Positions 29,695-38,064 of a stretch of DNA of 43,035 nucleotides are shown here, piece by piece. The stretch's first letter is position 1; every line of letters starts with the position of its first letter. The translations under genes and the position numbers were made by a program. Below the pieces are notes generated by a model, which was given only the letters and a program-made list of their open reading frames with translations, did no database searches and had not been told where the DNA came from. The DNA is from Candidatus Brockarchaeota archaeon. Its GTDB lineage: Archaea > Thermoproteota > EX4484-205 > JAAOZP01. The stretch is taken from the NCBI GenBank assembly GCA_017601345.1, contig JAFNIT010000009.1, positions 1 to 43,035 of the forward strand, read 5' to 3'.

Positions 29695-30183
29695 TCACTT
29701 CTTGTATCCTATTTTCCTAAGGAATTCGTACCTATGCTTTCTGTCTTCCTCGCTCTCAACGCCCTTCGTCTTTATTCCGTCGACGACTCCGAGCACTCCC
29801 CTTCCCAGCTCCGTCTCAGCTATTATTACGTTAACTGGGTTGCCGGTGGCGCAGAAAACGTTTGCAACTTCTTCAACGTTCTTAATCCTGTTCAGGATAT
29901 TAATGGGGTAAGCGTTTTTCAAAACTATGATGAAAACGTGTCCCGCTGAGATTTTCAAAGCATACTCGACTGCAAGTTTCTTTAAACCCTCACTTGTGCC
30001 TTCGAATCTCACTAAAGCTGGTCCGCTCGATTCGCAGAAAGCAATTGCAAATTCGACCTTCGGCATACTGGTTACGATAGCTTCGTAAATATCTTCAACG
30101 CTTTTTATGAAGTGGGACTGGCCTATTATTATTTGAACCCCTTCAGGAGGCTTTATTTCAACAGATTCGAGCTTAATGCTCAT
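29695..30183 (-). CDS. Adenosine-specific kinase (DUF355 family)
   Basis: IIIGQSHFIKSVEDIYEAIVTSMPKVEFAIAFCESSGPALVRFEGTSEGLKKLAVEYALKISAGHVF; TELGRGVLGVVDG. Confidence 0.9.
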   Translation of the reverse strand: MSIKLESVEIKPPEGVQIIIGQSHFIKSVEDIYEAIVTSMPKVEFAIAFCESSGPALVRFEGTSEGLKKLAVEYALKISAGHVFIIVLKNAYPINILNRIKNVEEVANVFCATGNPVNVIIAETELGRGVLGVVDGIKTKGVESEEDRKHRYEFLRKIGYKK

Positions 30184-30253
30184 GGCTGGTTAATAATCGT
30201 TTAAGGAGGGTAAAAAGCTTTATGAGTAGAAGTATAATACTATTTCATTTAGA

Positions 30254-31378
30254 GTGTCTTCGAGAGGAGGCTTCTTCGACCTTCGCCTGCACGGTGGCAA
30301 GGCGCCGCAGTGGCTGGTTTCCAGAATGATCCGTTTAGGGGGTGCAATAGTTGAAACCATAGTTATGGAATTCGGGACACTGGAGCTTTTGAAAAGGATT
30401 TCAGATCCTCTCTGGTTCCAGGGTTTCTCCAATATACTCGGATATGATTGGGATAGCTCGGGTTCAACGACAGTAACATCAGGAGTGTTAAAGGCAATCC
30501 TCTTAGAAAAGGATATTGGGGTTTACGCTTGCGGTGGAAAAGGAGCATTATCCCGCGAGACTCCGAGCGAGATAAAGAGCGTAGTTGAAACAAAAGGCAT
30601 TGATGCTGACCCCAATAGGCTTACATATCTTTCTAGGATTTGTGCCAAGGTTGACAACTCGATGATTCAAGCTGGCTACCAGCTTTATCACCATGTATTC
30701 ATTTTCGATAAGGATGGTAATTGGGCTGTTGTTCAACAAGGCATGAATCCGAGTCTTAAATGGGCTAGGAGGTATCATTGGTTGAGCGAAGGTTTGAAGA
30801 GTCTTATCGAAGAACCTCATTCCGGAATAATAGGTGTCTCCAAGCATGAGAATGTTCTGAACCTCACCGCTAAAGAAAGCAGGAGTAACAGGGATGCTTC
30901 CTTGGAGCTGGTTAATGAACCCCCGTACAGGCTTAGAAGATACTTGAGAACAGTAGACAAGGCTTCTTCAGAAACCCTTTTAAAATGGATGCCTGAAGGG
31001 ATTGAGCCTCCAGCCTACAGGGTTGTGTTGGAGAAAAAAGTGAACTGGAAGGCTTTAGAAGAGGCTTATGAGCTTAAGCCAGGACGCTACGAGGGGCTTC
31101 TCAGCGTCAGGGGGATTGGGCCCGGAACTTTAAGAGCCCTCTCGCTCGTTGCCCAAATAGTTTTCGACGCTGCGCCGAGCTGGAAGGACCCGATAAAGTT
31201 CTCTTTCGCATTCGGGGGGAAAGACGGCGTTCCATATCCCGTCAACAGGAAGAGAATGGACCGTGTAATAGGCATGCTTGAAGATGCTTTAGCTAAAGCT
31301 AAGATTGGGGATAATGATAGGATTCTTGCTCTTAGAAACCTTAAATCGCTTGCGGAAAAGCTTGAGCCAGTAACATAG
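30254..31378 (+). CDS. DUF763 protein
   Basis: GFFDLRLHGGKAPQWLVSRMIRLG and the downstream SNILGYDWDSSGSTTVTSGVLKAIL region. Confidence 0.85.
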   Translation: MSSRGGFFDLRLHGGKAPQWLVSRMIRLGGAIVETIVMEFGTLELLKRISDPLWFQGFSNILGYDWDSSGSTTVTSGVLKAILLEKDIGVYACGGKGALSRETPSEIKSVVETKGIDADPNRLTYLSRICAKVDNSMIQAGYQLYHHVFIFDKDGNWAVVQQGMNPSLKWARRYHWLSEGLKSLIEEPHSGIIGVSKHENVLNLTAKESRSNRDASLELVNEPPYRLRRYLRTVDKASSETLLKWMPEGIEPPAYRVVLEKKVNWKALEEAYELKPGRYEGLLSVRGIGPGTLRALSLVAQIVFDAAPSWKDPIKFSFAFGGKDGVPYPVNRKRMDRVIGMLEDALAKAKIGDNDRILALRNLKSLAEKLEPVT

Positions 31379-31424
31379 TTTTCGATAAAGACATATAAGC
31401 ATTCTGGTCTAAGCATCTTCGAAA

Positions 31425-32075
31425 ATGGCGCTACTCGATGAGGAAAGTAAGAAGAGGTTGAGGGAGATACTGAACAGGGATTTCAATAACCCTGTAGATA
31501 TAATCGTTTTTACCGAGGAGAAGGACTGTAGATTCTGTAACGAAACCCTGCAGATAGCTCGAGAAGTATCCAGCATAAATCCAGATATAGTGGTTAAACA
31601 CTACCCCTATGAGGGCAGTGTTAATGAAGCTGAAAAGTATGGTGTAAAGCTTTTTCCTGCTACAATAATAGCCTCCCCTGAGAAGGATTATGGTATAAGG
31701 TTCTTCGGAATCCCCTCAGGCTATGAATTTGAAACATACGTTAAGGATATTCTAATGGTGAGCAACGGTAGGACTCTGCTGAGGGATTCTACTAGGGATT
31801 TCATCAGGAGTTTGAGGGAGCCGCTTAACATTAAGGTCTTCGTAACTCCGACATGCCCTTATTGCCCTACTATGGTTTTCTACGCCCACCAATTCGCATT
31901 TGAGAACGATATGATAACTGGGGAAATGATTGAAGCAATGGAGTTTCCAAAGCTTGCTGAAAAATACAATGTTACTGGGGTTCCAAAGCTCGTCGTAAAC
32001 GACATTCACGAGCTTGTTGGAATGAGGTCTGAGAAACAATTAGTAGATTTTCTAAAACACGTCTTAGAAAGCTGA
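31425..32075 (+). CDS. Two-domain glutaredoxin-like protein disulfide oxidoreductase
   Basis: Two CxxC sites in thioredoxin-like halves: EEKDCRFCNETL and TPTCPYCPTMV; VTGVPKLVVND. Confidence 0.9.
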   Translation: MALLDEESKKRLREILNRDFNNPVDIIVFTEEKDCRFCNETLQIAREVSSINPDIVVKHYPYEGSVNEAEKYGVKLFPATIIASPEKDYGIRFFGIPSGYEFETYVKDILMVSNGRTLLRDSTRDFIRSLREPLNIKVFVTPTCPYCPTMVFYAHQFAFENDMITGEMIEAMEFPKLAEKYNVTGVPKLVVNDIHELVGMRSEKQLVDFLKHVLES

Positions 32076-32136
32076 CCCCCGGGGTACCGATAGTTAAGGC
32101 TAATGTTTAAATAATATGGGTTTAGGCTAATTGCCC

Positions 32137-32772
32137 ATGTTAGAGCAAACGTACTACGAGGTAAGGCATAGGCTTGGACAATCGCTTATCGGACTCGTGC
32201 CGTTAGGCTCCGTTAGGAATCAGGGCCCCCATCTTCCAGCGGGTGCTGCCTCGTTAATTGCAAGCTACTACTCGCTTAAAGTTTCAGAGACACTTCAACC
32301 CTATGTTTTCCATATTGGAGAAATACCCTATGGTGTTGAGGGCATGATGGCCCTTAAGCCAGATGTTCTAAACGCGCTTTTAACAAGCATCTTAGAGAAC
32401 CTTTCAAAGCTTGGTTTGAAGAAGATAGTGATATTAAACGCTGATCCTGTTAACGATTCTTTCTTAAAGGAATTTGTTAGCAAAAAGCCTGTTAAGGATG
32501 TTGAGCTTCTCCAATTGAACATATGGGAGAATTATCCGGATGTTCAATCGCTCGAAGGGGAACCGAAGAGCGGCTCAGGTGGTGCATACTTGACTTCTCA
32601 ACTGCTCTTCATAAATAGGAGCCTCGTAAGGGAGGATAGGGTGAAGTATGCTGATTCCTCGATGGGTGTTGAGGGAAACGTTTCCAAGGCGAGCGTTGAA
32701 ATAGGCGAAGCAATAACTTCTCAAACAACAAGGACGTTGGTTGAGAAAATCGAAGAATTCATGAGAAAATAA
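32137..32772 (+). CDS. Creatininase-fold protein lacking canonical metal ligands
   Basis: PLGSVRNQGPHLPAGAASLIASYYS aligns with creatininase GS-EQHGPHLPLGTD; ILNADPVN is at the NGHGGN position. ATG at 32137. Confidence 0.75.
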   Translation: MLEQTYYEVRHRLGQSLIGLVPLGSVRNQGPHLPAGAASLIASYYSLKVSETLQPYVFHIGEIPYGVEGMMALKPDVLNALLTSILENLSKLGLKKIVILNADPVNDSFLKEFVSKKPVKDVELLQLNIWENYPDVQSLEGEPKSGSGGAYLTSQLLFINRSLVREDRVKYADSSMGVEGNVSKASVEIGEAITSQTTRTLVEKIEEFMRK

Positions 32773-32778
32773 GTTAAA

Positions 32779-33282
32779 CTATTTTAACGTAACGCTTTTT
32801 ACACCCCTTATCCTTCGCATTTTCTCAATAACTTCGCCGGGGACTCTCCCATTGACAACTATCTGCAACTTAGGCTCTGGAACGAGTTCAGGATCGTCTG
32901 CAATAACCTGCCTTATGCTTATGCCGAGCTCAGCTATAATACTACTGGCACCCGCTACTATACCAGGCCTATTCGGATCAGCATATATTTCTATGACGTC
33001 AAAACCTAAATATGGTGCTGCATCAGCAAGATTCGGACCTGCTGGCTTAAGGGCTCTGAATATCCTACTGAGTTTCTCATCCTTCATTAGAAGTTCCACA
33101 GTATTCCTCACTATACGCCTGTCAGCATTTGCAGCTTTAGCTATCTTAGCATCAGGTATGTGTATAGGGCCGCAGTATATCTTGCCATCATCAGCTATCC
33201 TAAGACCGTTCTCAACAAGCAGCCTCGCCACCCTTACTTTCGCCGGATACCTTTTAACCTTCTCATACACTTTACTCCACAA
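32779..33282 (-). CDS. HTH-ACT regulator of amino-acid metabolism
   Basis: HTH region IPDAKIAKAANADRRIVRNTVELL followed by an ACT-like domain VIEIYADPNRPGIVAGASSIIAELGISIRQVIADD. Confidence 0.8.
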   Translation of the reverse strand: MWSKVYEKVKRYPAKVRVARLLVENGLRIADDGKIYCGPIHIPDAKIAKAANADRRIVRNTVELLMKDEKLSRIFRALKPAGPNLADAAPYLGFDVIEIYADPNRPGIVAGASSIIAELGISIRQVIADDPELVPEPKLQIVVNGRVPGEVIEKMRRIRGVKSVTLK

Positions 33283-33423
33283 GCCTGATATCGCTAGAGA
33301 ATTAATTGTATTTTAAACATTTTTACAGTAGGAATTCCGAGAACTCGATTAGATTGTACAGAAGTATACAATTGTTCAATAGAGTATATATATGCTGGCT
33401 GAAAGGCTCAAGGGCTGATCGAA

Positions 33424-34749
33424 ATGAAGCCGCCGGTTGTTAATCTGAAACCTGAAGACATGCCGAGATCATGGTACAATATTCTTCCAGACCTCCCAAG
33501 ACCACTTGACCCCCCGCTGAATCCTGCCACTATGAAGCCGATTTCGCCTCAAGACTTGGAGGTTATTTTTCCAAAGGAGCTGATAAGACAGGAGGTTTCA
33601 GACCAGAGGTACATACCAATACCTGAGGAAGTCGCTCAAGCATACTACGCTATCGGCAGGCCTACGCCGTTGAGGAGGGCAACCCGATTAGAAAAGTATC
33701 TTAACACTCCTGCCAGAATATACTTTAAGTGCGAATACGTTAATGTTGTTGGAAGCCATAAGCCTAACACTGCAATAGCGCAAGCCTACTACAATATGGT
33801 CGAAGGCACTAAGGGGCTTACCACTGAGACCGGAGCAGGCCAATGGGGCTCGGCCCTAGCATTGGGATGCGCGTTCTTCGAGATGAAGTGTAAAATATTC
33901 ATGACGAGGAGCAGCTATCTCAGCAAGCCCTATAGGAAGATACTTATGCAAATATTTGGGGCTGAAGTCTATCCTTCTCCGAGCGATCAAACAGAATTTG
34001 GCAGAAAGATGCTTGAACAAGATCCAAATCACCCCGGTTCCCTGGGAATCGCTATAAGCGAGGCGATAGAGACCGCTGTAAAGACTGGCATGAAGTATTC
34101 TCTTGGAAGTGTTCTAAACCACGTCTTGCTCCACCAGACGATCGTTGGCCAAGAGGCTATGAAACAGCTGGAGATGCTTGACGAGAAGCCGGACTACGTA
34201 ATAGGCTGCATAGGAGGAGGGTCTAACTACGCTGGATTGGCATACCCGTTTATGCGTGAGAAGCTTGCTGGCAAGCTTGACGCCGAGTTCATAGCCGTGG
34301 AGCCGAAGGCAGTTCCTTCTACGACGAGGGGTAAATACACGTATGATTTCGGCGATACTGCAGAAATGACTCCTCTTCTCAAAATGTATACTGTAGGCCA
34401 CAAGTTCTTTACTCCGCCGATACACGCAGGAGGACTAAGGTATCATGGGAAGGCTCCATCGCTCTGTCTGCTGATTCACGACGGCTATATGAAGTCTCTA
34501 GCCTATCATCAGAGGGAGATTTTTGAAGCCGGTAAAATCTTCGCGGAGAACGAGGGTCTTGTCCCCGCTCCAGAGACCAACCATGCGATAAAAGCAGTCA
34601 TAGACATAGCTCTAGAATGCAAGAAGAAGGGCGAGGAGAAGGTTATACTGTTCAACATGAGTGGCCACGGCCTCCTAGACCTCCAGGGCTACGCCGAATA
34701 CTTAGAGGGAAAACTAGTAGACTACGAGCCGCCGCAAATCCTGGTTTAA
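33424..34749 (+). CDS. trpB: Tryptophan synthase beta chain, TrpB2 type
   Basis: [72 protein letters not shown]. Confidence 0.93.
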   Translation: MKPPVVNLKPEDMPRSWYNILPDLPRPLDPPLNPATMKPISPQDLEVIFPKELIRQEVSDQRYIPIPEEVAQAYYAIGRPTPLRRATRLEKYLNTPARIYFKCEYVNVVGSHKPNTAIAQAYYNMVEGTKGLTTETGAGQWGSALALGCAFFEMKCKIFMTRSSYLSKPYRKILMQIFGAEVYPSPSDQTEFGRKMLEQDPNHPGSLGIAISEAIETAVKTGMKYSLGSVLNHVLLHQTIVGQEAMKQLEMLDEKPDYVIGCIGGGSNYAGLAYPFMREKLAGKLDAEFIAVEPKAVPSTTRGKYTYDFGDTAEMTPLLKMYTVGHKFFTPPIHAGGLRYHGKAPSLCLLIHDGYMKSLAYHQREIFEAGKIFAENEGLVPAPETNHAIKAVIDIALECKKKGEEKVILFNMSGHGLLDLQGYAEYLEGKLVDYEPPQILV

Positions 34750-35135
34750 AGCAACACTACAACATTTCATCACCATTTTTTCTCAAATCATTTTCTAAAG
34801 AGTTGTCGCTTTACTATTACTTCTTCTCTAATTCGAATAGAATTGGGCAGCACCATAGTTAAAAACTTGCTAAACCACATAAAAAGTCATTGAATCGACG
34901 TTTTGTTTACTTACGGATATCCTTTATAAGCCTTATCCAGATTTTTTAAAATGCTTTTTGCAAACGATCAGTTCTTCTTTGATCATGTTTCCTCCCCACC
35001 TATGTGCCGAAGCGCCGTAGAACCCTGCTTCAGTGCTATTGCTAATAAAGTTTGTATACTACGGGGAGTGAAAAGTCCGAGCTTAAAGCAAAACCAAATT
35101 CAACATAGTAATCTCGTTAATTTTACTTTAAATGG

Positions 35136-35240
35136 AGCCGGGGGCGGGATTCTCAGGCCATGCCCTTTGAACCCGCATACTGTGGGTTGCTGTTTTTATT
35201 TTCTGCAGCCCACCGCCTAACCGGGTTCGGCTACCCCGGC
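35136..35240 (-). tRNA. tRNA-Cys (anticodon GCA) with two introns (37/38 and T-loop)
   Basis: Acceptor GCCGGGG/CCCCGGC, D-arm GCC/GGC, anticodon stem GTGGG/CCCAC with loop CTGCAG|A split by about 15 nt. T-stem GCGGG/CCCGC has a T-loop split by about 16 nt. Confidence 0.9.
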
Positions 35241-35876
35241 GTCCACGCGTTTAACCTGCTTCCGATTTAGATAAATTTTTCCCTGGTTTTAAACTATCAG
35301 TATAAGATGTCACCAGCCTTTTTTATTCAAAGCTCAAACTATTTCACCACGGTTGTTTCGAGATTAGATGTTAATGGAGGGAACTAACGTGCTATTATTA
35401 GAAAAAATAAATTCTAAAGATTTATAAACCATTAGAATTGATTTCAAGAAGGAGAAGAAATCTTCTTCAGAGATCCTCTGATTCTACAAGCTGTTTCTTT
35501 CTGGTCTAAAGAAAAGTTTTTGGATGCAGCCCTCTATGAAAATATTGTTCAGAAGATTCGGAGAAGTCTACTATTACCGAGACAGTTTTTGAAATGGATT
35601 GTCTAGCAGACAGTTTAAAGGTTGAGGCTAAGGCTGGGAAGCCCCATAGAAAGTATCCGAGAAATGTTATTTCTCTTAGAAGAAGACGTGCCTGTTTTCT
35701 CCTAAAACTAGAAAATTCTTAAATCTTCCATACGCCACTAAACAGTATCATGCTGTAGCATACTAGGTATTCTACATTAATTGAAAATTCCAACGTTTCC
35801 TAATTATGAACATGGTGGATCCAGGTTCTTCAAGAGACCAAATTAAACCCTAGGGATTTGCCCGTTATCTTTAAAA

Positions 35877-36230
35877 ATGGGTTATAACTATTGTTCTGGG
35901 GCTATGGCGATACATTGTGAGAGCATGGTTAAGTATGTTGTTCCTGCTCTAAGAATGCTGATATCTAGACATCTTATAGAGAATTATAATCTGAATCAGG
36001 TTGAAGTAGCCAAGCTTCTTCATGTTACGCAACCTTCAGTAAGCAACTACATGGGTAGGAGGAAGGGTAGTGCTAAAATAAGGCGTTTTCTAAATAACGC
36101 TATAGTGAATGAATATGCGACTGACTTAGCTCGGAGGATTTTTGAACAAGGCTTGTCGATCAAAGACCTTAGCGGCGACCTCTGCGACCTCTGTACTAAG
36201 CTACGTAAGAGCGGCTACTTGGCGGAATGA
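35877..36230 (+). CDS. Archaeal HTH transcriptional regulator
   Basis: LNQVEVAKLLHVTQPSVSNYMGRRKGS, then a Cys-containing C-terminus LSGDLCDLCTKLRKSGYLAE. Confidence 0.8.
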   Translation: MGYNYCSGAMAIHCESMVKYVVPALRMLISRHLIENYNLNQVEVAKLLHVTQPSVSNYMGRRKGSAKIRRFLNNAIVNEYATDLARRIFEQGLSIKDLSGDLCDLCTKLRKSGYLAE

Positions 36231-36451
36231 TGCTTATGAGGGCTTCCTACATTGCTTTAGCCGTCTTCTCCATTATCCCTGCTTTAATCTTAATATTCTT
36301 CTTGCCCCCGGAAACTCATCCGAATATGGTTACGGATCTTGCTTGGATCACGTTCTTCCTCCTCATCCTGAACTTTGCTCTCTCAATAACGCTTCTCTTT
36401 ATCGAGGGAAAATTCAAGCGTGCCGAAGAAAAGTATAAACAGAAAAGCTAA
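36227..36451 (+). CDS. Small two-TM membrane protein
   Basis: 74-aa ORF overlapping the stop of the regulator; two hydrophobic segments. Confidence 0.6.
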   Translation: MMLMRASYIALAVFSIIPALILIFFLPPETHPNMVTDLAWITFFLLILNFALSITLLFIEGKFKRAEEKYKQKS

Positions 36452-36481
36452 ATAATAGGTTAAACGCTTTCTTTTGAAGAG

Positions 36482-37252
36482 TTGAGAATCATTCTAGTAG
36501 CGATGCTGCTGATACTTATAGTTCTTTCACCACTGCTGTTAATAGACTTTATTCTTCCATCTAGCAGTATTGAATGCGATGCTGGAAGCATATCTGTTTC
36601 TGGATTGAGAAACAGTCCTTGGGTCTATGCCCTGGGAATCTCTGTTTCAGGCTATGGCGTGAAGGCTGTGGCAACGCAGGGTAGGGAGCTAGTAAACGAT
36701 TTCATACGTTTTTTCAACTCAGGAAATTGGTTTATGCTCACTATTGTAGTAATTGTGGTGACGAGCCTAGTTGCTAGTATTACTTCTTCTTCAGTATCCG
36801 ATTCTATTAAAGCATCTGTAATCTCGATTACTGTAGTCGCTGTCATAGGATTGTATTTTATGAATAATAGCCTGAAACCTTCTCTCTACAATCTTTCCTT
36901 GGGGCGGATAATCGTGGAGGATGCTTTTGCAACCCTCTCCCTCATGATAGTCTTCGGCACGATAGTTAATATCGCTATAGTAGCAATTCTTTCAGGTGTT
37001 TTAACATACATTGTTCTAATGCTTAAACCTCGTCCACCCATAGTTACTCCAATTAAACCGCAGGCTATAGATAAAACTGTTGAGAAACCCGAAGGAGTGG
37101 AAACTGGGGAAGTTAAGGGGAAGGCGCCCCCGCTTAGCACCCCGCCTCTATGCCCTCGATGCGGTTCTAAACTCGTATGGAAGCCCGAGGAATCAAGGTA
37201 TTATTGTGAAAAATGTAACGCATATCCTGAAGACATTTACTTTAAAGTTTAA
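36482..37252 (+). CDS. Multi-TM membrane protein with C-terminal zinc ribbon
   Basis: Several TM segments, then LCPRCGSKLVWKPEESRYYCEKCNAYPEDIY. Confidence 0.75.
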   Translation: MRIILVAMLLILIVLSPLLLIDFILPSSSIECDAGSISVSGLRNSPWVYALGISVSGYGVKAVATQGRELVNDFIRFFNSGNWFMLTIVVIVVTSLVASITSSSVSDSIKASVISITVVAVIGLYFMNNSLKPSLYNLSLGRIIVEDAFATLSLMIVFGTIVNIAIVAILSGVLTYIVLMLKPRPPIVTPIKPQAIDKTVEKPEGVETGEVKGKAPPLSTPPLCPRCGSKLVWKPEESRYYCEKCNAYPEDIYFKV

Positions 37253-37961
37253 TAACAAACCCTATCAACCAGTATATTGCTAGAGCATTCAGTATTAATA
37301 GTAGTGCTATGCCGAGTTTTCTCGCTTTGCTTAACTCCTCTCTAGCTGAAATATAGTAGGAGTCAACTATGGCGTAAGCACTAAGATAAACTAGGAATGC
37401 TATTGTTACGATTACAGGTATCGCCGTTGCCAGAGGCGGTAGCTCTATTCGAAAACCACCGCTTTCCTTCTGTAGGTTAAACGTGTTAATGATAAAAGTT
37501 ATTTTTGATTCTCCTGCGGGCATCTCTACTAGAGGCGGAAGGACCACGAAGATTCCGTTTGAAAAAGCATAGTATTTTGATGAAACCTGCTTATAGTAAG
37601 TATAGTTTGTAGTTAAAACGCCGTACAGAATTTTCACATTCGTATTGGAACTGAATATCGCTGTCATATTAGTTAAAGGGTCTTCTGGTATTAATTGTAT
37701 TAGCGTCACCCTTCCTGGAAAATCAGGTATTCCAAGGCTCCTATTAGTTAACACGAGGTAAGAATATCCCCCTCCCTTCTCGGTTCCGACATATACTTGA
37801 ATATTATCGACTGGGGGGCTGAGTGCTAGTATGAAGAGATCGCCCCGAATCATATTTACGTTTGAGAAGGATGCGGTATTTCCCTCCCCTGCGAGTGGGA
37901 GCACCATATAAGCCAATAGCGCTCCCGCTAATACTTTGGATAACTCCTTCACTTCCATCAT
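37242..37961 (-). CDS. Membrane protein with extracytoplasmic domain, unknown function
   Basis: N-terminal TM/signal, long hydrophilic region, two C-terminal TMs; 3' end overlaps the opposing gene. Confidence 0.65.
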   Translation of the reverse strand: MMEVKELSKVLAGALLAYMVLPLAGEGNTASFSNVNMIRGDLFILALSPPVDNIQVYVGTEKGGGYSYLVLTNRSLGIPDFPGRVTLIQLIPEDPLTNMTAIFSSNTNVKILYGVLTTNYTYYKQVSSKYYAFSNGIFVVLPPLVEMPAGESKITFIINTFNLQKESGGFRIELPPLATAIPVIVTIAFLVYLSAYAIVDSYYISAREELSKARKLGIALLLILNALAIYWLIGFVIKL

Positions 37962-38064
37962 AATCGTTTGGAAGCACCGGGATTTATTCTTTAGCTCCTT
38001 TTTAGTTTAATGATGGTGTATAAAGCTTTATTACCTAAGTAATTGTAACAATACTCAAGAGAGT

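Noticed and set aside
34617-34862. 81-aa ORF at the end of trpB
   Set aside because: Alternate frame over the TrpB2 C-terminus; no recognisable features.
26407-35066. 14-bp match tatactacggggag near 26408 and 35055
   Set aside because: A match this short is expected by chance in a 43-kb window; no flanking similarity.
35520-35700. Broken frames such as EMDCLADSLKVEAKAGKPHRKYPRNVISLR
   Set aside because: Looks like a decayed gene but I could not assign a family or reliable boundaries.
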